Of a stretch of DNA of 64,000 nucleotides, positions 1 through 8,298 are shown piece by piece. The notes below the pieces were generated by a model. It did no database searches. It had not been told where the DNA came from and saw only the letters and a program-made list of their open reading frames with translations. Numbering within the stretch: position 1 is the first letter of the stretch; each line of letters opens with the position of its first letter. Origin of the DNA: Flavisolibacter longurius (GTDB lineage: Bacteria > Bacteroidota > Bacteroidia > Chitinophagales > Chitinophagaceae); assembly GCA_013327885.1 (NCBI GenBank), contig JABUMY010000001.1, forward strand, positions 186,001 to 250,000, given 5' to 3'. A program made the position numbers and the translations under genes.

Positions 1-125
1 TCCAGGTAAAGCCTTCTTTCCCGAAAGCGCTTATCCAGCAACACGCCGACAACAGCAGTCGCGAAGCTTTTGTGCGAACGGCTACGTTGCAGGTAATGAG
101 CACACCGGAATATCAACTTTGTTAG
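1..125 (+). CDS. DUF1800 family protein, C-terminal end (partial)
   Basis: This frame is open from the window edge to a TAG at 123-125, about 40 codons. Its last residues, ATLQVMSTPEYQLC, resemble the usual C-terminus of DUF1800 proteins, which end in a block like LLASPEFQ. The next gene on the same strand is a DUF1501 protein, and DUF1800 and DUF1501 genes are very often neighbours, which supports the call. The function of the pair is not established; they are exported proteins common in Bacteroidota and Planctomycetota. Only the tail is visible, so nothing can be said about the core domain. Confidence 0.6.
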   Translation, partial: QVKPSFPKALIQQHADNSSREAFVRTATLQVMSTPEYQLC

Positions 126-188
126 CATAAGCTGCGAGCTATGAGCTGTCAGCTACGAGCAAAAGAGCAAAGCCTAAACAACAAAACA

Positions 189-1385
189 ATGCTGATCAAA
201 CGCAGAGAGTTTATACAGGTTGGGTCACTGGCCACTGCATCGTTTATGGTGCCGAAATTTTTAAAAGCTTTTGAAGGTGCTGCCCTGGTACCACCCGGCA
301 ACAAAGTAGTGGTGGTGCTGCAACTCAGTGGCGGCAATGATGGATTGAATACCGTGATCCCGGTCGGCAACGATATCTATTACCGGTCGCGGCCAAAGCT
401 GGGTATTGAAAAAGAAAAGGCCTTATCGCTGACCGATGAAGCCGGGCTGCATCCGGCATTGACTGCGTTTGCCGATGCTTTCCACGACGGTTCGCTGGGC
501 GTATTGAACAACGTGGGCTATCCCAATCCCGACCGGTCGCATTTCCGCAGCATGGACATCTGGCATACCGCCAGCAGGAGCAGCGAGTACCTGCACACGG
601 GTTGGATCGGTCGTTACCTGGATGCGCAGTGCAAGGGCTGCGACAAACCCACGCAGGCACTGGAGATCGATGATGTGCTGAGTCTTGCCCTCAAGGGTCA
701 AAGCGAGAATGGCCTGGCCCTGAAAGACCCCCGGCGGCTTTTTGGTACCAGCAATGAAAAATTCTTTAAGGACGTTGCTGCAGTCCATGCCCATCACCAC
801 GAAGAGCCGGTGGACTACCTGTACAAAACCGTTGCCCGTACGGTTTCTTCGGCGGACTATATTTTTAAGCAGTCACGAATGCGCCCTTCAGCCGGCAGTT
901 ATCCCAACACGGAACTGGGCAAAAGCCTGCAGACCATTGCCTCGCTGATCTTTTCCGATATCAACACAAGCGTATATTATGTTTCGCTGGGAAGCTTTGA
1001 TACGCATGTGGGACAAGAGGGACAGCAGCAGCGGTTGTTTAAAGAAATGAACGATGCGGTGGCTGCATTTGTAAAAGACCTGAAGGTTGCCAACCGGTTC
1101 AACGATGTGCTCTTTTTTACGTTCTCCGAATTTGGGCGGCGGGTAGCCCAAAACGCCAGCGGCGGCACCGATCATGGAACGGCCAATAACATGTTTTTCT
1201 TGAGCGGCGGGTTAAAAGAAAAAGGATTGCTGAATGCCCTGCCCAATCTTGCTGACCTGGATGATGGTGACCTGAAATTTAAAGTTGATTTTAAAAACGT
1301 ATATTCAACCATTCTTTCGAATTGGTTAAGCGCCGACGATAAAACGATCTTAAGCCATGACTACGAAAAACTGAAGTTTATCTAA
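189..1385 (+). CDS. DUF1501 domain-containing exported protein
   Basis: The preferred start is the ATG at 189, which begins MLIKRREFIQVG, a twin-arginine-like signal (KRREF) followed by a short hydrophobic stretch. An upstream ATG at 141 would add 16 residues from repeat-like AGCT-rich DNA and is less likely. The body has the DUF1501 signatures VVVLQLSGGNDGLNT near the N-terminus, SLGSFDTH in the middle, and FSEFGRRVAQNASGGTDHGTA near the C-terminus, as in the sulfatase-like DUF1501 family. The family is related to the alkaline phosphatase superfamily, but no reaction is established. It follows a DUF1800 gene by about 60 bases, the usual partner order, and is closed by a hairpin terminator. 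Confidence 0.88.
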   Translation: MLIKRREFIQVGSLATASFMVPKFLKAFEGAALVPPGNKVVVVLQLSGGNDGLNTVIPVGNDIYYRSRPKLGIEKEKALSLTDEAGLHPALTAFADAFHDGSLGVLNNVGYPNPDRSHFRSMDIWHTASRSSEYLHTGWIGRYLDAQCKGCDKPTQALEIDDVLSLALKGQSENGLALKDPRRLFGTSNEKFFKDVAAVHAHHHEEPVDYLYKTVARTVSSADYIFKQSRMRPSAGSYPNTELGKSLQTIASLIFSDINTSVYYVSLGSFDTHVGQEGQQQRLFKEMNDAVAAFVKDLKVANRFNDVLFFTFSEFGRRVAQNASGGTDHGTANNMFFLSGGLKEKGLLNALPNLADLDDGDLKFKVDFKNVYSTILSNWLSADDKTILSHDYEKLKFI

Positions 1386-1411
1386 TACACGTGAAAAATA
1401 TCAGTAAGTTA

Positions 1412-1446
1412 AAGGCCACCTTATCAGGGTGGCCTTGCTTCTTTTT
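1412..1446 (+). terminator. Rho-independent terminator after the DUF1501 gene
   Basis: A perfect 9-bp stem (AAGGCCACC at 1412-1420, GGTGGCCTT at 1428-1436) with a 7-nt loop is followed by a T-rich run GCTTCTTTTTA. It lies 27 bases after the DUF1501 stop codon. Confidence 0.8.
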
Positions 1447-1465
1447 AGAGGGTTTCTGTTTGCTA

Positions 1466-1498
1466 AGACATTCCATATCTTAAAGATATGGAATGTCT
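1466..1498. repeat. 33-nt near-perfect palindrome between convergent genes
   Basis: Positions 1466-1481 are the exact reverse complement of 1483-1498, with a single base between the arms. The palindrome lies between the DUF1501 terminator and the end of the OPT gene. It has no T-tract of its own. It could be a cruciform, a binding site or an RNA hairpin at the 3' end of the OPT transcript. Confidence 0.7.
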
Positions 1499-1506
1499 CT
1501 GTAGGC

Positions 1507-3597
1507 CTATTCCCGCAGGTCGATCTGCTCACTTTCTTTCACCTTGCTGGTGGCAATGCGGTAAAGGATAAACGCCAGCAGGGCAAAGAACAGGACGCCG
1601 AGCCATTTGTAACCTTCCTCACTCAGACCTTCTTTCAGTGCATGTTCCGCATTTAGTTTTTGCAGGCCTGCATTGGTGTTTTCAAACGCCGCTAAAAACG
1701 CAACGATCACACCGGCCAGTGCGCCACCGGCTACAAGGCCTGTGGCAAACAGGTTGCCTTTGCCCAGGTCTTCTTCTTCGGAAGCTGTTACCACGCCTTT
1801 GCGACGCTGTCGCCATTCGGCAATGCCGCGAATGGCACCCCCAATAAAAATGGGGAGGGTGGTGGCAAGCGGCAGGTAGGTGCCTACGGCAAACGAAAGT
1901 GATTTAATGCCGCAAAGTTCGAGGGTGACGGCAATGAACACACCGACCAGTACAAACTGCCAGTCGAGGGTTTGCGACTGGATGCCTTTGATAAGCGTTG
2001 CCATGAGGGTACCTTGCGGGGCCGGGTACATTTCGGTGCCGATGGCATGTTTAATGCCCTGCGCGGCCATAGCTGCTGTTGGTGTGTCAAGGATCTTCAC
2101 CGTGGCGCCAATGGCCAGCGACGAAACCACCGCGCCAACAAAAAGTGCAATTTGCTGTGCTCTTGGCGTAGCGCCAACAATGTAACCGGTTTTCAGGTCC
2201 TGCGAGGTGGCACCGGCATTGGCAGCGGCAATACAGATCATACCCCCCACCACAAGGGCCATGGGTTCGTAAATGCGACCCGTCCAGCCCACGGCTAAAA
2301 AGATCAAGCAAGTGCCCATGATGGTGGCGATTGTCATACCAGAGATGGGGTTGTTGCTGGAACCGATCAAACCCACAATGCGGGAAGAAACCGTTACGAA
2401 GAAGGCGCCAAAGATGATGATCAGAATGCCCAGCAAAAGCTTGGCACCAATGCTTTGCCCGGGGATGAGGGAGGAAGGCATCAGGGCTACGCAAAGGATC
2501 AGCACTAAACTGCCGATGCCCACTATTTTTATGGAAAGATCCCGTTCGGTTCTTTTCACGCCTTCTTCCTCTACACCTTCCACACCGCTTTTTTTAATGG
2601 AGCCGATGCTGCTTTTAAACGAAGAGATAATGGTTGGAATCGTTTTCAGCAGTGTGATAAAACCGCCGGCTGCTACAGCGCCGGCACCGATAGACCGAAT
2701 GTAGGCACGGTAGATGGCGGTCGTCCAGTCGCCAAAATTTTGTGCCGCAGGGTCCCAGCCTCCCGGTCCGCCGGGTGTGGTGATGGTGGCCAGGTAACCT
2801 TGTTTTACCAATTGTGCGGCAATTATGTCGGCCGGCACCAATGATGCCAGGAGCGGAATCAGCACCAGCCAGCTTAACACACCACCGGCTACCAACACAC
2901 CGGCAATGCGCGGACCGATGATATAACCCACACCCAGGTATTCCGGTGTGATCTCACCACTGATCTTGGCCGATGGAAAAAAGCGCTGCGTTTGTTGCGT
3001 GGCAAATTCCGGCGCTTCGGCAATCACACGAAATACTTTTTGCAACAACGCATAGGCGCCGGCCACTCCCAAACCAAGGAAGGCTGTCCTGGCAATAGAG
3101 CCTCCTTTTTCACCCGCCTTTAATACAGAAGCGCAGGCGGTTCCTTCGGGATAGGGCAGCACGCCGTGTTCTTTTACAATAAGGGAACGTCGCAGGGGGA
3201 TCATCATCAAGGTTCCCAGGATGCCGCCAAAGATGGCCAGTACGAGGATGGTGAAATAGTTGAAAAAATCGGCGCTGGCCGCATCGCTCAAAAACAAAAA
3301 GCCCGGTAGCGTGAACACCACACCGGCAGCAATGCTTTCGCCTGCCGAACCAGTGGTTTGGATGATGTTGTTCTCGAGAATAGTTGTTTTTAAAAAGGCT
3401 TTGCTTAGGGCAATGGCCAGTACCGCTATCGGGATGGAGGCACTAACGGTGAGGCCTGCCTTAAGTGCCAGGTATACCGTGGCGGCTCCAAAGATGATCC
3501 CGAACACCGATCCGGTGACAATGGATTTGAGGGTAAACTCCGGGATCTTTTTTTCTGCAGGGATAAACGGTTTGAACGCTTTTTCTGTTTCAGCCAT
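1507..3597 (-). CDS. OPT family oligopeptide transporter
   Basis: A 696-residue polytopic membrane protein of the OPT family, which takes up oligopeptides or metal chelates using the proton gradient. The N-terminus FKPFIPAEKKIPEFTLKS leads directly into the first membrane span. Family blocks seen include SAGESIAAGVVFTLPG, NPISGMTIATI and AGATSQDLKTGYIVGATPRAQQ. The length fits the bacterial OPT group. It is monocistronic on the minus strand and converges with the DUF1501 gene. Two POT peptide transporters lie 1-3 kb away, so this end of the window is rich in peptide uptake. The actual substrate cannot be read from the sequence. Confidence 0.92.
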   Translation of the reverse strand: MAETEKAFKPFIPAEKKIPEFTLKSIVTGSVFGIIFGAATVYLALKAGLTVSASIPIAVLAIALSKAFLKTTILENNIIQTTGSAGESIAAGVVFTLPGFLFLSDAASADFFNYFTILVLAIFGGILGTLMMIPLRRSLIVKEHGVLPYPEGTACASVLKAGEKGGSIARTAFLGLGVAGAYALLQKVFRVIAEAPEFATQQTQRFFPSAKISGEITPEYLGVGYIIGPRIAGVLVAGGVLSWLVLIPLLASLVPADIIAAQLVKQGYLATITTPGGPGGWDPAAQNFGDWTTAIYRAYIRSIGAGAVAAGGFITLLKTIPTIISSFKSSIGSIKKSGVEGVEEEGVKRTERDLSIKIVGIGSLVLILCVALMPSSLIPGQSIGAKLLLGILIIIFGAFFVTVSSRIVGLIGSSNNPISGMTIATIMGTCLIFLAVGWTGRIYEPMALVVGGMICIAAANAGATSQDLKTGYIVGATPRAQQIALFVGAVVSSLAIGATVKILDTPTAAMAAQGIKHAIGTEMYPAPQGTLMATLIKGIQSQTLDWQFVLVGVFIAVTLELCGIKSLSFAVGTYLPLATTLPIFIGGAIRGIAEWRQRRKGVVTASEEEDLGKGNLFATGLVAGGALAGVIVAFLAAFENTNAGLQKLNAEHALKEGLSEEGYKWLGVLFFALLAFILYRIATSKVKESEQIDLRE

Positions 3598-3909
3598 ACA
3601 AAGGTTTTGGGATGGTTAAATGTAGGAAGAAAGGCGGTAGGATTTTGTGTGCAAGGGAACGATAGCAGATGAAGTGAGGCCAATGAATGATGAGCGATTG
3701 GCAAGAGTTAGTTGGCAATCGCCAGTTGACATTGGCAAGGGTCAATGGACAAATAACAAAGAGAGGTTGTTCAGAAGAGTCGGAGCAGCTATTTTACTTT
3801 CAAGCCCGGAGGGCTTCAATGTGAATAGCCGCCGGTGGTAACCGGCGGAAAAGTAACGGAAGAAAGACCTCGACCCTGCAGGGGTCGAATGTTTACCATT
3901 ACTTCAGAC
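3598..3909. other. Intergenic stretch, 312 bases, repeat-bearing
   Basis: I see no credible gene here. Bases 3690-3760 carry low-complexity words such as GCCAGTTGACATTGGCAA, similar to 42260-42310. Bases 3802-3887 hold a three-hairpin repeat, described separately. Confidence 0.7.
3802..3887 (+). repeat. Three-hairpin REP-like repeat, copy A
   Basis: Hairpin 1 is AAGCCC-GGA-GGGCTT (3802-3816). Hairpin 2 is CCGCCGGT-GGTA-ACCGGCGG (3829-3848). Hairpin 3 is CGACCC-TGCAG-GGGTCG (3871-3887). The spacer between hairpins 1 and 2 contains AATGTGAATAGC. The inverted copy B lies on the other side of the transposase gene, and copy C lies at 12039-12125. Confidence 0.8.
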
Positions 3910-4356
3910 TCACAATAAATACTTTTCTTCAAACGGAATCTCATTCTCCATTAGCAGCCGCTTGTATTCGTCATAAAAGCTTTCCTTTTTATGGTGCTCT
4001 TTTTGGTTTTTGATATAGTCAATCACGGCATCCTTTTCTTTCACAGAACAAGTAAAGGCACCATACCCTTCCTGCCAACCTGAGAATTGAGGAAACAACC
4101 CGCTTTCTTTTATCCAGCAGCTACTTCCCATTTTCATATCCTTTATAAAATTGGCAAGAGACAGGGCGGGGTGTAGGTCTGAAAAAATGTGAAGATGGTC
4201 TTCTATACCACCAATGCGATAAAGGTGGCAGTGTTTATTTTTTATGATACCCCAGATGTATTTGTACAAGGCTTCTTGATTGGACTGCGTTAGTGTCGGT
4301 TCCCTGTTCTTCGTGGCAAACACAATGTGATAAAACAGTTGTTTATAGGTTCCCAT
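3910..4356 (-). CDS. IS200-like / REP-associated Y1 transposase
   Basis: A 148-residue protein of the Y1 (HUH) transposase family. It starts MGTYKQLFYHIVFATKNREP, the common opening of IS200/RAYT proteins. The HUH motif is DHLHIFSD (about residues 63-70). A candidate catalytic tyrosine lies in WQEGYGAFTCS (about residues 107-117). HUH transposases cut and rejoin single-stranded DNA at hairpins. The gene is flanked on both sides, in opposite orientation, by copies of a three-hairpin repeat, which is what is expected of a RAYT-type enzyme that acts on palindromes rather than a simple IS element. No passenger gene is present. Whether it is still active cannot be told. Confidence 0.88.
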   Translation of the reverse strand: MGTYKQLFYHIVFATKNREPTLTQSNQEALYKYIWGIIKNKHCHLYRIGGIEDHLHIFSDLHPALSLANFIKDMKMGSSCWIKESGLFPQFSGWQEGYGAFTCSVKEKDAVIDYIKNQKEHHKKESFYDEYKRLLMENEIPFEEKYLL

Positions 4357-4449
4357 TTCGCAGTTGTTTTCGAAAAGATAAAAATGATTTTTTGGAAATC
4401 ATTGGGATGTTATAGAAACCGCTGAAGTGCATGTTGCCAGTAAACATTG

Positions 4450-4532
4450 AACCCCATCCGGGGTTCTCCCGTCAATGCAATCCATACACCGGGTTTCACC
4501 CGGCGCTATTCACATTAAAGCCCTCCGGGCTT
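4450..4532 (-). repeat. Three-hairpin REP-like repeat, copy B (inverted)
   Basis: Read on the minus strand this repeats the order of copy A. Hairpin 1 is AAGCCC-GGA-GGGCTT (4518-4532), followed by the spacer TTAATGTGAATAGC. Hairpin 2 is CCGGGT-GAA-ACCCGG (4489-4503) and hairpin 3 is AACCCC-GGAT-GGGGTT (4450-4465). Stem bases differ from copy A but pairing is kept. Confidence 0.8.
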
Positions 4533-4535
4533 GGA

Positions 4536-4565
4536 AGAAAAAACCTCCCGCATTTGCAGGAGGTT
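4536..4565 (-). terminator. Terminator downstream of the first POT gene
   Basis: On the minus strand, AACCTCC (4559-4565) pairs with GGAGGTT (4542-4548), followed by TTTTTTCTTC. It lies 55 bases past the POT stop codon. Confidence 0.8.
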
Positions 4566-4619
4566 AACGTGTAAAAGGCATCATACCAAAATGGCTACTT
4601 GCTATTCACTCACCACTCA

Positions 4620-6266
4620 CTACTTCACTCCTTTTTCCGCCATGATCCTATTCAGCCAGCGTAGCATCAAAAAGCACATGGCGGCGGCGGCCATCAGCAG
4701 GGCAAAATTCAGCCAGAAATAATTGGCTTTGTTGCTGTAGGTATCCCACAGCGTTGCCAGCACACCCGACAATTTATTGCCAATGGACGTGGCCAAAAAC
4801 CAGCCACCCATCATCAGCGAGGTAATGCGCACAGGGCTTAGTTTCGATACCAGCGAGAGACCCATTGGACTGAGAAACAATTCGCCAATAGTGATGACAC
4901 CATAAGAAGCAAACAGCCAGGCCACGCTGGCCTTCTCACCACCGTTGTTGCTGGCATACACCGCGGCTACCATCACCAATGCCGATAAGCCGGAAATAAA
5001 CAATCCCCAGGCAATTTTGGTAGCGGTTGATGGTTCGCGGTTGCGGCGGCGCAGGAAACTAAAGAAAGCCACGACCAGCGGCGTTAGCACGATCACCCAA
5101 AACGGGTTGATAGACTGGCTAAGGTTGGTGGCCCAAAGCGTCATGGCGTTGCCATCCACCGGGCGGTTATCTTCTTTTACGTTGCGGAAATAATAGTGAT
5201 AATTCTCTTCCCGCAATACGTTGCCGTCTTCTTTTTGGATGCGGAACTGTTCATCGTAAACAGGCACATCCCGCCTGGTATACGATAAGGTATCGGCCAG
5301 CCGCAGACCAGAGAAAATTTCACCGGTTACACCACTTACTTCCCGGTTGGTATAGCGGTCGGCCCAGTTGTTCAGCGCCGATCCGTTTTGCTTGAACACG
5401 GCCCAAAAAAGAATCACCACGGCAAAGATGGCCAGCAGCGCAGCAATGGGTCTGCGTTCACTTTTTTCCGCACCAAAATACAGCGAAGCAAAAAAGTAGA
5501 TCACCGGCAAACAGGCAAAGATGAAAGCATCGGTGGATTCGCTGCCCACCAGCGGATGACCCAGCAAAAGATTGGGCAGGTACCAGCCGGCCACGCCGGC
5601 AAGGAGCGAAGGCACCAGGATCAGCATCACGATCCGCGTCATGGACATATCGCCTTCCTTTACGCCTTTGATCACATCGTATTCTTTGTAATGCCTTGTG
5701 CCGATAAGAAACACGATCACGCCAATGAACATACCCACACCGGCGGCAATAAAGGCCGCTCCCCAGCCGTAAGTAATGTAAAGGGCGGCGCCAAAAAAGT
5801 TACAGATAAAGGCACCCACGTTGATGCCCATGTAAAAGATATTGTAGCCAACGTCTTTTTGCTTTTCGTACTGCGGGGTGGAATATACATTCCCCAGCAG
5901 GGTAGAAATATTGGGCTTGAAAAAACCGTTGCCGATCACCACCAAAAACATCGCCGCATAGAGCATACCCAGGTTGTGAATGGACATCAGGCAATACCCT
6001 ACCCCCATCATCAAGCCACCAATAACAATGGACTTGCGGTAACCCATATAGCGGTCGGCAAGAAGGCCACCGAGGAAAGGCGTTAAAAAAACAAGGGCGA
6101 TAAAGGTTCCGTACAGGTCAGCCGATTCGGCTTCGGTCATGGCAAAACCTTCTTTTACATCTTTTAGATAAAGCGTAAAAATCCCGATCATCAGGTAATA
6201 GCCAAAGCGTTCCCACATTTCGGAGAAAAAAAGAAAAGGCAGGGCCTTTGGATGTTGTTTCCACAT
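4620..6266 (-). CDS. POT family proton-coupled peptide transporter
   Basis: A 548-residue major-facilitator protein of the POT/PTR2 family, which imports di- and tripeptides with protons across the inner membrane. The proton-coupling ExxER motif is visible as EMWERFGYY (about residues 16-24). Family signatures GGLLADRYMGYRKSI and FYMGINVGAF follow. A C-terminal membrane block ends in LRWLNRIMAEKG. It lies 159 bases after another POT gene of the same orientation; a terminator between them suggests separate transcripts. An extended hydrophilic segment with DTLSYTRRDVPVYDEQF near the middle makes it longer than the shortest POT proteins. Specificity is not readable. Confidence 0.92.
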   Translation of the reverse strand: MWKQHPKALPFLFFSEMWERFGYYLMIGIFTLYLKDVKEGFAMTEAESADLYGTFIALVFLTPFLGGLLADRYMGYRKSIVIGGLMMGVGYCLMSIHNLGMLYAAMFLVVIGNGFFKPNISTLLGNVYSTPQYEKQKDVGYNIFYMGINVGAFICNFFGAALYITYGWGAAFIAAGVGMFIGVIVFLIGTRHYKEYDVIKGVKEGDMSMTRIVMLILVPSLLAGVAGWYLPNLLLGHPLVGSESTDAFIFACLPVIYFFASLYFGAEKSERRPIAALLAIFAVVILFWAVFKQNGSALNNWADRYTNREVSGVTGEIFSGLRLADTLSYTRRDVPVYDEQFRIQKEDGNVLREENYHYYFRNVKEDNRPVDGNAMTLWATNLSQSINPFWVIVLTPLVVAFFSFLRRRNREPSTATKIAWGLFISGLSALVMVAAVYASNNGGEKASVAWLFASYGVITIGELFLSPMGLSLVSKLSPVRITSLMMGGWFLATSIGNKLSGVLATLWDTYSNKANYFWLNFALLMAAAAMCFLMLRWLNRIMAEKGVK

Positions 6267-6378
6267 GGCGATCTTGTTTTGTTAGTCAGATGTTTAGTAC
6301 AAAAAGGATAAAAGCCAATGGTATGTTCTGCTGTTCAGGAACACGGATTGTCTTTTTGTTTTTGATTTCTGTAATAGA

Positions 6379-6406
6379 AAAGGGTGGCTAAATATAGCCA
6401 CCCTTT
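6379..6406 (-). terminator. Terminator between the two POT genes
   Basis: A perfect 12-bp stem (6379-6390 with 6395-6406, AAAGGGTGGCTA and its complement) around a 4-nt loop, 20 bases past the stop of the 6426-8174 gene. The T-tract on the minus strand is weak (TTTCTATTA). Confidence 0.75.
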
Positions 6407-6425
6407 GCACAAAGGATTTGCAAAA

Positions 6426-8174
6426 TTATTTTCCTGCATTCATCATTGTTTGCAGTTTGCGGGTGATGAGGAACAAAATAAGTGAAGCTGTACCCGCCAT
6501 AAACACAAACAACATAAAGAAGTCGTAGTTGTCCTTCATCTCGTAGCCGACAAAGGAAGTTGTTTTGCCACCCGATGGATAAAGAGCACTCAGGATGCCA
6601 GCCAGTTTGTTGGCGGCCGCATTGGCAAGAAACCAAACCGCCATCAGCAGGGACGCAAACTTGAGCGGTGCCAGCTTGTTCACCAGCGAAAGACCGATGG
6701 GCGACAGGCAGAGTTCACCCCAGGTATGAAGGGCGTACATGCCAATCAACCACATCATGCTCACCTTGGTGGTGGCCGAAACATCTTTTACGCCAAAAGC
6801 GATCCAGAGATAACCCAGCGCCAGCAGGAAAAGACCAATGGCCATTTTAGTAGGAGCTTCGGGCTCCCATTTACCCAGCTTTAACCAAAGCCAGGCAAAC
6901 ATTGGGGCAAAAAGAATAACAAAAAAGGAGTTGAGCGACTGAAACGTACTGGCCGGAATTTCGTTCAGCACCAGGCTTGCTTGGCCGCCTGTTGCCAGTG
7001 AATAAATGACCCAGGCCGTGCCCAGCACCAGGATCAAAATAATGATCTGCACACCATTGAGAAGCGATTTGTCGTTAGCCGACAGGTTCTTCACCGCCTT
7101 GCGCCAAAGCCGCAGGAAAAAGGCGATCAGTGCTACCAGTAACGCATACACCACGTAAATAGAAATGTTCCAGTTGACGGTTCTGTCGGTTTGCCTGTCG
7201 GCGAAAAGCGTTAACGAAGCGCCGGCCTGCTCAAACGCCGACCAGAAAAACACCACAAAAAAGGCCACGATGAAAATTACACTGATGCGCTGTTTCTCAG
7301 GACCGCTAAGCGATTTGTCGGAGAAAAGAATAAAGGCAATGAACAACACGGCGCCCAGCAAAAGGTAAGACAGGTAGCTGAACTGTGTAGCATCGACATA
7401 CAACAAGCCAATGGCCACCGCGGAAAATAAAAGAAGTCCGCCAACAACAAATAGCGGGTTCTGCCACTGCTTCGGTGCATCGGCTGCAGGTTCGCCCAAG
7501 GCAACACCTTGCGGGTTGCGGATGTATTTATCCTGGTAAACCTTTTGAATGACTACGCTGAGCAACATGCCAATACCCGCTACAAGAAAAGCCCATTTAA
7601 AATCGGCCGGATTGCCGGTATCGCCAACAATACCGCAGATCAGCGGTCCTAACATACCACCCACGTTGATGCCCATGTAAAAGATAGTATAAGCCGGGTC
7701 AATGCGACGGTCACCTTTGGGATAGAGTTGCCCTACCAGCGAAGAAATATTGGGCTTGAAAAAACCGTTACCCGCGATCATAAAACCAAGACCGGAGAAA
7801 AAAAGAAAGGTGGAAAGACCGGAGGAAGTTTCATAAAGTGATCCGCAGAAAAAGAGCAGGAATTCGCCAATGGCCATCAGCAGGCCGCCAATGATGATGG
7901 AGCGTTTGCTGCCCCAGTAGCGGTCGGCTATATAACCGCCGATGAGTGGCGTGAGGTACACAAGGCCTGTGTAGCTGCCGTAAAGGTTGGAGGCAAAGGC
8001 ATCATCAAAAAGAAGCGCCTTTGTCATGAAAAGGATGAGAATGGCCCGCATGCCATAGTAGTTAAAGCGTTCCCACATTTCGGTGGCAAACAACACGTAC
8101 AGCCCTTTCGGGTGACCTTTCGGGTTTTCCGAAAAGTCTGTTCTGATTTCATCGGAGGCTTTTATTTCCGGCAT
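6426..8174 (-). CDS. POT family proton-coupled peptide transporter
   Basis: A 582-residue POT/PTR2 protein, paralogous to the product of 4620-6266. The ExxER motif is EMWERFNYYGM (about residues 31-41), followed by GGYIADRYWGSKRSII and FYMGINVGG. These motifs support proton-driven di/tripeptide import at the inner membrane. The N-terminal 30 residues are hydrophilic and cytosolic. It diverges from purD, with a 124-base gap. The gene pair plus the OPT transporter suggests a peptide-using lifestyle, which is inference only. Confidence 0.92.
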   Translation of the reverse strand: MPEIKASDEIRTDFSENPKGHPKGLYVLFATEMWERFNYYGMRAILILFMTKALLFDDAFASNLYGSYTGLVYLTPLIGGYIADRYWGSKRSIIIGGLLMAIGEFLLFFCGSLYETSSGLSTFLFFSGLGFMIAGNGFFKPNISSLVGQLYPKGDRRIDPAYTIFYMGINVGGMLGPLICGIVGDTGNPADFKWAFLVAGIGMLLSVVIQKVYQDKYIRNPQGVALGEPAADAPKQWQNPLFVVGGLLLFSAVAIGLLYVDATQFSYLSYLLLGAVLFIAFILFSDKSLSGPEKQRISVIFIVAFFVVFFWSAFEQAGASLTLFADRQTDRTVNWNISIYVVYALLVALIAFFLRLWRKAVKNLSANDKSLLNGVQIIILILVLGTAWVIYSLATGGQASLVLNEIPASTFQSLNSFFVILFAPMFAWLWLKLGKWEPEAPTKMAIGLFLLALGYLWIAFGVKDVSATTKVSMMWLIGMYALHTWGELCLSPIGLSLVNKLAPLKFASLLMAVWFLANAAANKLAGILSALYPSGGKTTSFVGYEMKDNYDFFMLFVFMAGTASLILFLITRKLQTMMNAGK

Positions 8175-8298
8175 AAGGAGGAATTAATGAATGAATCTTC
8201 GTTGTAAAAATAAAGTGCTCAAAATAAGGGAATTTATATTTCAAAAACGGTCTTGCCCATTTGTACCGATATTCGCACCGCATCAGCAATAACCTGTT

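Noticed and set aside
3647-3841. 64-codon frame in the gap before the transposase
   Set aside because: It consists of repeat DNA and low-complexity words with no protein-like pattern.
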